From Paenibacillus protaetiae (GTDB lineage: Bacteria > Bacillota > Bacilli > Paenibacillales > Paenibacillaceae): DNA of 64,000 nucleotides. Below the pieces are notes generated by a model. It was given only the letters and a program-made list of their open reading frames with translations. It ran no database searches and was not told the DNA's origin. Of the stretch, positions 9,461-18,320 are shown one piece after another; position 1 is the stretch's first letter, and each line of letters opens with the position of its first letter. The stretch spans positions 744,001 to 808,000 of the forward strand of contig NZ_CP035492.1 in the NCBI RefSeq assembly GCF_004135365.1, read 5' to 3'. Made by a program: the position numbers and the translations under genes.

Positions 9461-10156
9461 TTAAAACAGCTCCAGCTGGTCGGCCTGCGGTATCGGAAGG
9501 ATCAGCTCGGGCGAATCGTTGCGGACAGAGCCTACGGCTGCAGAGACGGCGTAAGCCTCCATCTCTTCCGGGGGATAAGGCTGAAGCAGCTTTTGCAGCT
9601 CCGCTGTTGATGTAATGCTCCGGTCCAGCCATATTTGCTCTGCCTCAGGCGGCAATATCACCGGCATCCGGTTGTGAATAGAAGCCTTGAGTTCATTTGG
9701 TTGTGTGGTCACAATGGTGCATGTGCTCACTTTGCTTCCGTCCGGGGCGATCCAGCTTTCGTACAAACCGGCCATGCTGAATAATGTACGGTTTCGCATA
9801 ACGATACGCATCGGCTGCTTGCCTGAAGCCGTTATTTTCCATTCGTAGAAGCCATCTGCAGGGATAAGGCAACGTTTCCGCTGAAGCGGACCGGCAAACG
9901 CTGGTTTGGCAGCTGCTGTTTCTGCTCTTGCATTTATCATCATGAATCCGGTTTTCGGATCGTCCGCCCATGGCGGAACCAGCCCCCATTTCAGTTCGCC
10001 CAGCCTGCGCGTTGTGCCGTCATGAATGATGGCCGGAATTAGTTGTCCGGGCGCAATATTGTATTTGGGCTGATGGAATGGAACGTTGTTGCCGTTAATC
10101 CAGTAATGCGCCATCAGCTCGTCCAATGTGACCGTCAATGTATATCTCCCGCACAT
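9461..10156 (-). CDS. SOS response-associated peptidase, SRAP/HMCES (YedK) family
   Basis: The 231-residue protein begins MCGRYTLTV, so after Met removal Cys2 becomes the N-terminal nucleophile that crosslinks to abasic sites in single-stranded DNA. Other family signatures are PKYNIAPGQ, WGLVPPWADD, MINARAETAAAKPAF, CLIPADGFYEWK and IHNRMPVIL. The catalytic Asn, Glu and His positions are therefore all present. It is transcribed leftward, alone, between the spoVIF-like gene and the DUF2515 gene. Confidence 0.95.
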   Translation of the reverse strand: MCGRYTLTVTLDELMAHYWINGNNVPFHQPKYNIAPGQLIPAIIHDGTTRRLGELKWGLVPPWADDPKTGFMMINARAETAAAKPAFAGPLQRKRCLIPADGFYEWKITASGKQPMRIVMRNRTLFSMAGLYESWIAPDGSKVSTCTIVTTQPNELKASIHNRMPVILPPEAEQIWLDRSITSTAELQKLLQPYPPEEMEAYAVSAAVGSVRNDSPELILPIPQADQLELF

Positions 10157-10252
10157 AGGGCTACATCCTTTCGTTAAATAGTATGGAAGGCGCCGCCTTT
10201 ACTCATAATGGTAATCTAAGCCCTAATCGGAGTAAAGGATGGCAACCATGTA

Positions 10253-11596
10253 ATGGCAAGCAGCAAAAGATGGAAGTTCAAAAGTTTGGCAGCCGGACTC
10301 ATCCGGATGCCGGTTTCGTTGTATGATATGATCGCCGCTAAATGGCTCTCTTGGAGGGATTCCCGGCATTTCACCTTGACAGTAGCGGAATTAACTCCGG
10401 AAGCAAGCGGGCAGATGACCGCTCATGTACAGGCGGATTATGCTATGAACCGCCGCCAAAACGGCAGACTGCAGATGGAAGCGGCTTTGCCGTTAGGCGA
10501 ACTGGAAAAGCCGGCGAGCCGGCACCGCGATGTATGGCTGGCCAAGCTTAGCTGCGACGACCGGGAGCAAATCGAACGCGTCCGGGCGGAAACCCGGCTG
10601 CGGAACCGGAACAACGTAACGCGGACGGAGGCTTACAGGCGCCTGTATTTGCGGAGGCCGGAGCTGCATTGGGCGCTGCTGGCCCATATGGTTTCCCGGA
10701 ACGCGGGCTGGAACATGACGGATTTGAAAGGCGAGTGGCTGCCGCGTTTAATACGTGAAGCGGATCGGAATTTGCTGTTCCAGCTGCTTGAGCGATGCAA
10801 CAGTTATATTTTTCACGACGCATATGTTCAGCTTCGGTTATATGAGTACAGCCTTGCGGCTGGACGAAGCTTTATGTACTTGCTTCCGGAGCTGGGCGTA
10901 TCAAGATGGATGGTGCCGGTATGGGAGCAATTTTGGGAAACGCGCAATCCGGTGCCTTTAACCGTCGCCCTAATTATTAATGAACAGCATTTTATCGAGC
11001 AGCGGGTTATTCAAAAACCTTTTTTTCAAGAGCAGGTGCTCCCTGCGTTTATTACAAATTTGCAGGCGCTGCTCCTATTTAATACCGTTCTGCTGCCTTA
11101 TGGCAGAGAGCAGGAGCTAAGGCTGGCCGGGCTCAGCATTGAACGATTTGAACGGATAGAGAAACGGATCGAATTTGGCAAAAGCTTATATGCCCTTTTG
11201 TACGGTGCTCCCTCCATTAAGAACGGCGTGATTGATTTTGTACAGCGCACCGCACATACGGGCTCTCGGGCGGATTATGCTCCTTTGCTGTACCAGGCCG
11301 GGCTTCCCAGCCTGACAGAGCCGGCGGCTCCTTATCAGAAACGGCTGCATGGCGGAAACATCGAGCCGGGGAAGCCGCTGCTGCTCAGTCCGGTATTAGA
11401 GGAAGCATGGAGCGATAGGGCGTTGTCTTATCCGGAAACGGGGGACTGGTACCAATCTGCACTGGATGTGGAGCCTTATGTTCACAAAATGCCGCTCCCG
11501 CATTTGTTTGAGAAAACGCGAGAACATCTGTTTCTGATGAACAAAATGGAGCTGGCCGTGCTCGCCAAGGAACGAATGAACGGCAGCGGCCGCTAA
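10253..11596 (+). CDS. DUF2515 family protein (YppC-like), function unknown
   Basis: This 447-residue protein carries the DUF2515 signature region HWALLAHMVSRNAGWNMTDL around residues 140-160, followed by Leu/Arg-rich helical segments (FIEQRVIQKPFFQEQVLP). Family members such as B. subtilis YppC are uncharacterised. There is no signal peptide or clear membrane helix. The ATG at 10253 has a weak AAAGGATGG about 12 bases upstream. The C-terminal 80 residues are less typical. A hairpin separates it from the convergent glycosyltransferase operon. Confidence 0.75.
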   Translation: MASSKRWKFKSLAAGLIRMPVSLYDMIAAKWLSWRDSRHFTLTVAELTPEASGQMTAHVQADYAMNRRQNGRLQMEAALPLGELEKPASRHRDVWLAKLSCDDREQIERVRAETRLRNRNNVTRTEAYRRLYLRRPELHWALLAHMVSRNAGWNMTDLKGEWLPRLIREADRNLLFQLLERCNSYIFHDAYVQLRLYEYSLAAGRSFMYLLPELGVSRWMVPVWEQFWETRNPVPLTVALIINEQHFIEQRVIQKPFFQEQVLPAFITNLQALLLFNTVLLPYGREQELRLAGLSIERFERIEKRIEFGKSLYALLYGAPSIKNGVIDFVQRTAHTGSRADYAPLLYQAGLPSLTEPAAPYQKRLHGGNIEPGKPLLLSPVLEEAWSDRALSYPETGDWYQSALDVEPYVHKMPLPHLFEKTREHLFLMNKMELAVLAKERMNGSGR

Positions 11597-11607
11597 AACA
11601 AAAAAAG

Positions 11608-11634
11608 GCACGAAAATGAAGGACAGTCGTGCCT
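11608..11634. terminator. Hairpin terminator between convergent genes
   Basis: The inverted repeat GGCACGA / TCGTGCC has a 13-base loop and is preceded by A7. The A-tract suits termination of the leftward glycosyltransferase operon better than the rightward gene. Confidence 0.65.
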
Positions 11635-11658
11635 CCGGTATGCTTTTTAGCAAGCGAA

Positions 11659-13908
11659 TTATGTTTTGGGATCGTGCGCATGTATAAGCTGCTCTATAGC
11701 TTCCCGGGCTTTATCCGCTGTATGCCTCCATGTATATTCGTTTAAAATTTTGCGGCTTGCGCGCTCCCCCGTCGCTTTAATCTCATCACGGTTCTCGAAA
11801 GCGTAGCGCATTGCGCGCCGTAACGCGCCAAGATCGGTGTTTATCCACCACACATCGGACAAAATCGGGACACTGCCAATAGCCGGCTGAATCGTGGCAA
11901 CTTCTGTGCTGTCTACGAGATAAGCGGTGTCGGCGCTGCAAAAGTCGGCACTTGGCCCTTTGTCCGGCAAAATGACGGGAATTCCGCACGCCATCGCCTC
12001 AATAATGGGCAGCCCAAAGCCTTCGCCACGGTATGCGTGGACGAGGCAATCACAAGCTTTGTATAAAGAAGCCATCTCCCGTTCTGTATACTCCTGTTCC
12101 ATATAGACAATATGAGGGCTGTTGGCTGCCTCGGCAGCTGCAGTAAGGAAGGCGGTGCTTGTAGCTCCTTTGTAGAAGGATTGGGTTCCGAAATCTTTAA
12201 CAATCAAGCTGACATCTTCATCCTGCCGGAATTCTTCCGTATAAGCTTGAATTAATAGATCGACGCCTTTGCGCCATATGGTTCCGCCTACAAATAAAAA
12301 GCGAAAACCTGCCGGCACATCCAGCGCCAGCGGCTCAACTTCAGGATGGAAAATATGTTCGTCTACGCCAAGCGGAATCACTTTAATTTTGTGCTCGTCA
12401 AGGCCGGATCTCACATAACATTCTTTATTGTAGTTGCTGTATACCCATACTTGATCCACCCAATATTTCATCGGGGCATACCAGGCTGTAGGCAAGGAGC
12501 CAAATTCCCAAGGCTGCATCACGATCCAATGCTTGCTGACCGGCACCGTAAAGTTCGGTGGATATTGATGGCTGACTGTCACATCTGCCGTCAAGGTTCC
12601 TTGCGTGAAAGGCGGACGGAAAGCGCCAATCGTCAGCTCGATATGGGAGTGGCTGGACAGGTAGCGGATGATGTTCCGGTTGACTTTAGCCAAGCTGTGA
12701 ATATCGGCTACCGGACCTTCCCATGCAAGCGAATAGGGCTGATTAGACGCGGTGCCGCTGTTCAAGGCAGTTCCGTCCAGAATGCTGCGGATGATGTCTG
12801 CAACCGCACGGGCAGAATATTTCTGCTCGATATCGAGCCGGGCCTGCTTCGCAATGCGCTCGCGTTTCTCTTGGTCTTCATAGGCTTCGCGCAGCGTCCT
12901 GCGCACATTGCCGGTTGTGACCTTTGCCCATTGATGCCCTTGATAGAATCCGGGGAGTGTTTGCTGGAGGACAACGTCTACTTCTTCCAGTTCAGCTTCC
13001 GGTTCGATAAGAAAAGAGTTGGTTTCCTTCATAAACTCGGTTGATCCGCTCCAGTTAATCGTTATCGCCGGTTTGCCCATCGCCATCATTTCCATACACG
13101 GCATTCCCCAGCCGTTGGCCCGGTCTGTTGACACGTAACAATCGCTGCTATGGTACAGCGACAGAAGGTCATCTATCGGAATTTTGTCCTGGATCAACTC
13201 AATATGCGGATGATTCGTTAGGTCCGGGATGTAGGAGCGGATTAACGAAGGCAAATCGACATGCGGATGCCAGGAAGGGACGTAAATCTTCAAGACAAGG
13301 CTGACATCCTCGTCCGCTGAGAACTCCTCGCAGAAAGCTCTCACCAGCAGGTCGATGCCTTTGCGATAAACAAAAGCGCAAGTATACAGAAATTTAAATG
13401 ATTTTACGGCTTCGTGAAAAGGATAAGGCCGGAATGATTGATTATATTTCTCGGATTGAATCGAATAGGGCACGAGCTTCAGCTTATCCCGGTCCACTCC
13501 GCTTCGGCTAAACGTCTCCATATTAAATTGGGACGGCAGCCATATTTCATCCATTGCGTTACACCACTCCACCCATGCCGGCGGGATACGGTCCGTTTCA
13601 AAAATCGTAATGCCTATTTTTTTGGCAAAAGAGATGCCTTCAAAATGAATCAGCGGAAAAGTGTCGGGCTGAGCGTGAATGATTAATACAGGCTTCTCGC
13701 CGATAGCTTCAATCGGCTTGTTCACGCGCTCAAGGAAAAGCCTATCTTCCTCTCCGATCTCCTTCTCATGCCTGCCGATAGGAACAAGATGAACCGGAAT
13801 ATTTAACAGGTCCAAGCTGCGCAGCAAATTTCGGGATACGTTGCCGTAACCGGTAATTTCTCCGATCGGTGCGACCCATACAATACCTGTGGGCAAGGTC
13901 AACGCCAT
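11659..13908 (-). CDS. Tandem two-domain GT4-type glycosyltransferase
   Basis: This 749-residue protein contains two complete GT-B glycosyltransferase units. The first (about residues 1-370) has the donor-site motif RANGWGMPCMEMMAMGKP. The second (about residues 390-749) has YRGEGFGLPIIEAMACGIP, the classical E-x7-E. The ATG at 13908 has AAAGGAGAG upstream; a longer in-frame start lies inside the preceding aminotransferase gene and is unlikely. It overlaps that gene by 10 bp, so it is the last gene of a leftward four-gene operon. Such double enzymes often add two sugars in sequence. The substrate is unknown; the context suggests surface glycan synthesis. Confidence 0.88.
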   Translation of the reverse strand: MALTLPTGIVWVAPIGEITGYGNVSRNLLRSLDLLNIPVHLVPIGRHEKEIGEEDRLFLERVNKPIEAIGEKPVLIIHAQPDTFPLIHFEGISFAKKIGITIFETDRIPPAWVEWCNAMDEIWLPSQFNMETFSRSGVDRDKLKLVPYSIQSEKYNQSFRPYPFHEAVKSFKFLYTCAFVYRKGIDLLVRAFCEEFSADEDVSLVLKIYVPSWHPHVDLPSLIRSYIPDLTNHPHIELIQDKIPIDDLLSLYHSSDCYVSTDRANGWGMPCMEMMAMGKPAITINWSGSTEFMKETNSFLIEPEAELEEVDVVLQQTLPGFYQGHQWAKVTTGNVRRTLREAYEDQEKRERIAKQARLDIEQKYSARAVADIIRSILDGTALNSGTASNQPYSLAWEGPVADIHSLAKVNRNIIRYLSSHSHIELTIGAFRPPFTQGTLTADVTVSHQYPPNFTVPVSKHWIVMQPWEFGSLPTAWYAPMKYWVDQVWVYSNYNKECYVRSGLDEHKIKVIPLGVDEHIFHPEVEPLALDVPAGFRFLFVGGTIWRKGVDLLIQAYTEEFRQDEDVSLIVKDFGTQSFYKGATSTAFLTAAAEAANSPHIVYMEQEYTEREMASLYKACDCLVHAYRGEGFGLPIIEAMACGIPVILPDKGPSADFCSADTAYLVDSTEVATIQPAIGSVPILSDVWWINTDLGALRRAMRYAFENRDEIKATGERASRKILNEYTWRHTADKAREAIEQLIHAHDPKT

Positions 13909-15089
13909 TTCTCTCCTTTCAAATATGTTGCCGTAAGCTCGCTTACGTAATCGACATCCGCCAGCTCCATGCCTTGATGGCAAGGGATATAGAGGCCGTT
14001 ATGATTAATATGTTTGGCTGCGGGATACGAATCCTCGATGTTTCCAAACTGCTGCTTGTAATATGGCTGATTCAGCAGCGGCATCATGTAACGGGTTTCG
14101 ACGCCGTTTTTTTCCAGAAACATCGCATAATCATCCCGGTTGCCCCGTTTTAGTACAATCGGATACATCATATACGCATGTTCATGCCCTTCCGGAATAT
14201 AAGGCAGCTGAAGCGCATCCTCATATTGGCTTAAAGCGCGCGTATAAGCTTCGCCGATCGTTTTGCGATGAAGCATCATTTGGCCGGTTTCTTCCAGCGC
14301 CGCAACGCCTAGCGCGCCTTCAAGCTCGGTAATCCGATAGGAATAACCCATCCGGACAAAGGAAAAACGCCTCTGAACCAATGACTCCATAAAAGCATCG
14401 TCTAATTCATCATCATCATCTATATTCAAGTAGATCGTATCCCGGCCATGCTGCATAATGGAACGCAGCAATTTCTCATCCGACTCATCTTTCATCGTAA
14501 TGACCCCGCCGACTCCGGTTATGAGAAGATGAGCGACATAGGTCGAGAAGCAGGCGTAATCGCCAAACGTGCCGACGGACCGTCCTTTATAATGGACAAA
14601 CATCGTTTCGCAAGAATCTTCAATGACTTGCAGCTTATGCCTGCCGGCAATCTCCATGATCGGATCCATATCGCAGGGCAAGCCAAACAGATGCACAGGA
14701 ATGATGACTCGGGTGCGGCCAGTTATATGCTTTTCGATTTCACGGGGGTTTATATTGTAGGTGTAAGGATCAACATCAACAAAGACGGGTTTCATATTCA
14801 GCTGGATGACGATATTGGAAGTAGCGACAAAAGTAATGGCCGGAACAAGTACTTCATCCCCATCCGCGTAGCCGTGTTTTTCTTTTAAAGCGGCCAGTGC
14901 GATTTGCAATGCACAAGTCCCGCTGGCTGTAAATACGGAAGTTTGGCGCTGATGTTTTTTGGCAAACTGGTGTTCAAACTGTTGGATATATTTGCCGGAT
15001 GAAAGCCGGTTATGATCTAAAGCGTCGAGAACATATTTTTTGGCATTGTCCGAAATGTTCATATGCCCCAAAGGAATATGCCGTTTCAT
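13899..15089 (-). CDS. DegT/DnrJ/EryC1/StrS family PLP-dependent aminotransferase
   Basis: This 396-residue sugar aminotransferase transfers an amino group to a keto-sugar nucleotide. Family features are FTASGTCALQIALAAL (cofactor phosphate loop), VPAITFVATSN, VFVDVDPYTYNI, VIEDSCETMFVHYKG (Asp for the pyridine ring) and a C-terminal RYMMPLLNQPYY segment. At the expected Lys position the sequence reads FSTYVAHLLITGVGGVI, whereas typical members read FSx..K. The Schiff-base Lys is not obvious, so catalytic competence should be checked. It lies between two glycosyltransferase genes on the same strand. The likely substrate is a 4-keto sugar, but this cannot be fixed from sequence. Confidence 0.85.
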   Translation of the reverse strand: MKRHIPLGHMNISDNAKKYVLDALDHNRLSSGKYIQQFEHQFAKKHQRQTSVFTASGTCALQIALAALKEKHGYADGDEVLVPAITFVATSNIVIQLNMKPVFVDVDPYTYNINPREIEKHITGRTRVIIPVHLFGLPCDMDPIMEIAGRHKLQVIEDSCETMFVHYKGRSVGTFGDYACFSTYVAHLLITGVGGVITMKDESDEKLLRSIMQHGRDTIYLNIDDDDELDDAFMESLVQRRFSFVRMGYSYRITELEGALGVAALEETGQMMLHRKTIGEAYTRALSQYEDALQLPYIPEGHEHAYMMYPIVLKRGNRDDYAMFLEKNGVETRYMMPLLNQPYYKQQFGNIEDSYPAAKHINHNGLYIPCHQGMELADVDYVSELTATYLKGEKWR

Positions 15090-15101
15090 GATTCGAACAC
15101 C

Positions 15102-16178
15102 TCATATTTTGAATTTCTCCACTTCTTTTGCAATCAGCCCGATCATTTGATCTTTTCCATAACGGTCCGTTATGTCTTTGCGCGCTTGCTTTCCTTTTTC
15201 TTTTGCCAGCTCAGGGCGGCTGTAAACTTGCCGCATATGTTTTCGAAGATCGGTTAAGCTTGGTTCAGCCCAGCGGTGCCCGTTGAAAAGGTAAATATGG
15301 TCATGAATCGTTGTAAGCTGCTCAACCTGAATCGGATAGGCATTATTTTCAGTTATAAAGTCTGTAGGACCGCTCCAATTCGTTACAATAACCGGCAGCC
15401 CCAATATCATCGCTTCCATCACCGGCCGTCCCCAGCCTTCGCCTCTTGTCGGCAGCACGAATGCATCACTGGATTGATACAGTTGAATCAGCTCGTCGGT
15501 TGGAACAATCCGGTTTACAATCCGTATTTCCGGAGCATCCGGTATTGCGGCTATCCATTCCTTTACCGCCGCGATGGCCGCGTCATGCCCGTCAGTCGTT
15601 TTGATGATCAAGGAAACCGGGTCCTGCGATGTAAACTCTTCGATATAAGCTTTGATCAAAATGTCGTAGCCCTTGCGGTCCGACCAGTCAAATACCGATA
15701 GGAACGTAAACGGACCGCCAGTAGAAGCTGGAGGCTCAGGTAAAACCTGATCCGCCCAGGCGCAGTAGCTCGGGATCACTTTAAGGTTTGCTGTAATGCC
15801 GGCGCCGGCAAAAGTCTGTTTGTTGAAGGAAGAGAACACCCATATTTCATCAAACGCATTCAATTTGGGCAGCCAAAAATCAGGAATACGATCCGTTTCA
15901 AACCCGGTCCGGGCGATGTTGATGCGAAATTGCGGCTTGCGCGTAATGAAAGAGCCCATGTAATTGCAAATGTATATATCGTTATGCTGCAAAACCGTCT
16001 GCTCAAAACGTTCGATATACCGGATCTCCTCTTCGTTAAGCGCCGAATGCTTCGATGACGCATCCCGGGGGATGATTTTGACACGGCAGCCCGCTTTATC
16101 CAGCGCATGCAGCAGAAACCGGTTATCTTCGGCAAAACCGTAACCGTTATAAAACATGCCCTCCAGCAATACGTCCAT
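15102..16178 (-). CDS. GT4-family glycosyltransferase
   Basis: This 358-residue single-domain GT-B enzyme has the donor-binding motif LPTRGEGWGRPVMEAMILGLP near residue 255, followed by VTNWSGPTDFI. The N-terminal MDVLLEGMFYNGYGFAEDN matches the style of the first half of the tandem enzyme downstream, including ETDRIPDFWLPKLNAFDEIW versus ETDRIPPAWVEWCNAMDEIW. The two are probably paralogues. It is the second gene of the leftward operon, 12 bp before the aminotransferase. The sugar specificity is unknown. Confidence 0.88.
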   Translation of the reverse strand: MDVLLEGMFYNGYGFAEDNRFLLHALDKAGCRVKIIPRDASSKHSALNEEEIRYIERFEQTVLQHNDIYICNYMGSFITRKPQFRINIARTGFETDRIPDFWLPKLNAFDEIWVFSSFNKQTFAGAGITANLKVIPSYCAWADQVLPEPPASTGGPFTFLSVFDWSDRKGYDILIKAYIEEFTSQDPVSLIIKTTDGHDAAIAAVKEWIAAIPDAPEIRIVNRIVPTDELIQLYQSSDAFVLPTRGEGWGRPVMEAMILGLPVIVTNWSGPTDFITENNAYPIQVEQLTTIHDHIYLFNGHRWAEPSLTDLRKHMRQVYSRPELAKEKGKQARKDITDRYGKDQMIGLIAKEVEKFKI

Positions 16179-16203
16179 GATCGTTTAGTCCTCTCTTACA
16201 CTC

Positions 16204-16965
16204 TTACAGCAAAAGATTAAGCGCTTTGAAATGTTCTTCCGTATCCGTAAACGTAAGTTTCCCGTAAAGCTTCCGGTTATCGATATATTGAGGAATGCCT
16301 GCTTTGCGCAGCGTATCGCTAAATACGACATAATCGTAACGATCGGTATCATCAATATAGCTGACATAAGGCAGCACTTCTTTACGGACAAGGTAGGTGC
16401 AATGGATGACTTCAACTTCGATTAAACCTTTTACATGCTGAAACAATACTTCGTTATATAAATGCGAATGTTTATAGTACCCGTATTCATTGGTCACATA
16501 ATGATAGTTGGAATAAAGGCTGGCTTGATTGTCGCCATTGCGCAGCAAAGGGCCGATAACGGGAAGAGAGGTTTCAAGAAGCTTCTCCAGCGTATCCGGC
16601 GCAATAAAATTATCGCAGTCCACAACAAAATAATGGGAATTCCTCTCCATTGCCCATTCAATGGATTGCTGCCGTATTTTTTTAAGTACCGTCAGTTTCA
16701 AGGAATTCCAGTCATGCGGCTTGTAGTCCTGCACCGGTTCGGGAACATCGCTTGAATCGTAATAAATTTCGGAATAGTTCGGCCGCACTTTTTCGATCCA
16801 TTGCTCGAGCACTTCAGCCGTATTATCGGTGTTGTTGTTTGTACGAATGTACAATTTGATAAGCGAAGACGGATAGGTCTGGTTTTCAATAAGCTGGAGG
16901 AAGAACGGCAATACATGTCCTTTTTGTTTAGCCAATATCGCAATCGTCACATAATCAGCGGGCAC
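16204..16965 (-). CDS. Glycosyltransferase resembling the N-terminal domain of collagen galactosyltransferases (COLGALT/GLT25D)
   Basis: This 253-residue GT-A type enzyme is the first gene of the leftward operon. It starts MPADYVTIAILAKQKGHVLP and has the nucleotide-sugar features RTNNNTDNTAEVLEQWI and a DxD motif in HYFVVDCDNFIAPDTLEKLL (about residues 110-130). The order of blocks, including LPVIGPLL, SNYHYV...GYYK, VIHCTYLV and DYVVFSDTLRKAGIPQYI, parallels the first glycosyltransferase domain of human COLGALT1 as I recall it. That domain reads ...DHNVDNTTEML..., FADTDNIL, LPVVAPML, GYY, MVHSTFL and DDIIVFAYACQAAGV. The C-terminal GT25 half of the animal enzyme is absent. A collagen-repeat gene lies 2.6 kb away in the same island, so it may glycosylate that stalk. 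The acceptor is inferred. Confidence 0.78.
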   Translation of the reverse strand: MPADYVTIAILAKQKGHVLPFFLQLIENQTYPSSLIKLYIRTNNNTDNTAEVLEQWIEKVRPNYSEIYYDSSDVPEPVQDYKPHDWNSLKLTVLKKIRQQSIEWAMERNSHYFVVDCDNFIAPDTLEKLLETSLPVIGPLLRNGDNQASLYSNYHYVTNEYGYYKHSHLYNEVLFQHVKGLIEVEVIHCTYLVRKEVLPYVSYIDDTDRYDYVVFSDTLRKAGIPQYIDNRKLYGKLTFTDTEEHFKALNLLL

Positions 16966-17160
16966 ATCAACACTTCCTTTCTATTATCTCGTGTATCATA
17001 TGTTTGTTTGGATAGGAGGGTGATGAGCAAGTTCCCTTGCAGGGTATTGCCCTAGTCTTGCTATAACAATAGACAGATTTCTCATGCCGTTCTCCAGGAT
17101 TGCTCATATTCTGTTGAAACGGCCTCAAATGCCGAAATACGTGGGTTAATGGAGGAAACC

Positions 17161-18276
17161 ATGACAAAGGTCGCTTTCATTACAGGAATAACGGGGCAAG
17201 ACGGCGCTTATCTGGCGCAGCTGCTGCTGGAGAAGGGCTATTCGGTGCATGGGCTTAGGCGGCGCAGCGCCTTATCCAATACAGGGCGTATTGACAAACT
17301 TGTCGTCCAAGCTAAAAAAGAAGGGAAACAGCTCGTATTGCACTACGGGGACTTAACCGACTCTACAAATCTGGTCCGCCTTATCCATGAAATCCAACCG
17401 GATGAAATCTATAATTTGGCGGCTATGAGCCATGTGCATGTAAGCTTTGAGACACCCGAATATACAGCTAACGCGGACGGGATCGGCACACTTCGCATTC
17501 TGGAAGCGGTAAGGTCGCTTGGGCTCGCGTCAACAACCAAAATTTATCAAGCTTCGACTTCAGAACTGTACGGCCTTGTACAAGAGGTTCCCCAAAGCGA
17601 AAAGACGCCGTTTTATCCGAGAAGCCCTTATGGGGTTGCCAAATTGTACGCCTATTGGATTACAGTAAACTACCGGGAAGCGTACGGCATGTATGCTTGC
17701 AACGGTATTTTGTTTAATCATGAAAGCCCTTTGCGGGGGGAAACCTTCGTCACCCGCAAAATTACGAGAGCAGCATCCCGCATCGCGCTTGGACTGCAGT
17801 CTAAGCTGGAACTCGGCAATTTATCGGCCAAACGGGACTGGGGCCATGCCCGCGATTATGTCGATGCCATGTGGCGGATCCTGCAGCAGGATGAGGCGGA
17901 AGATTATGTCATTGCTACCGGGCAAACAACCGAGGTGCGGGAATTTGTCCGGCTGGCTTTTGCGGAAGCGGGAATTGAGCTTGCTTTTGAAGGCGAAGGG
18001 GCGGATGAATACGGCTATGTGGTGGCTTGCCGAAATCCGGATTATATGCTGCCTGCAGGCTATAAGGCGGTTGAAGTGAATCCGAAATATTACCGGCCGG
18101 CGGAGGTGGATTTGCTGCTTGGCGATCCGCGTAAAGCGAATGCGAAACTTGGCTGGCAGCCGTCGCACAGCCTTCAGGACCTGGTGAAAGAAATGATGGA
18201 AGAAGATTTGCGGGAAACCCGGAAAGTGGCGGATTTGCGCAAATTAGGTTATGAAGCCTACTTGGATATCGAATAA
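17161..18276 (+). CDS. gmd: GDP-mannose 4,6-dehydratase
   Basis: This 371-residue extended SDR enzyme converts GDP-D-mannose to GDP-4-keto-6-deoxy-D-mannose. The NAD(P) motif [20 protein letters not shown], the GMD-specific [14 protein letters not shown], the Ser/Thr and Glu of [14 protein letters not shown], YxxxK in [12 protein letters not shown] and [16 protein letters not shown] are all present. The ATG at 17161 follows GGAGGA with a short spacer; an ATG at 17149 overlaps that site. It is divergent from the COLGALT-like operon and begins a rightward pair with a GT2 gene. Its product can feed both the perosamine-synthase-like gene (21186) and rmd (26008). Confidence 0.95.
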   Translation: MTKVAFITGITGQDGAYLAQLLLEKGYSVHGLRRRSALSNTGRIDKLVVQAKKEGKQLVLHYGDLTDSTNLVRLIHEIQPDEIYNLAAMSHVHVSFETPEYTANADGIGTLRILEAVRSLGLASTTKIYQASTSELYGLVQEVPQSEKTPFYPRSPYGVAKLYAYWITVNYREAYGMYACNGILFNHESPLRGETFVTRKITRAASRIALGLQSKLELGNLSAKRDWGHARDYVDAMWRILQQDEAEDYVIATGQTTEVREFVRLAFAEAGIELAFEGEGADEYGYVVACRNPDYMLPAGYKAVEVNPKYYRPAEVDLLLGDPRKANAKLGWQPSHSLQDLVKEMMEEDLRETRKVADLRKLGYEAYLDIE

Positions 18277-18320
18277 CCGTTCAGGATGGGAATATGGCAT
18301 AGAATGGAGGGAGTGCAGCT

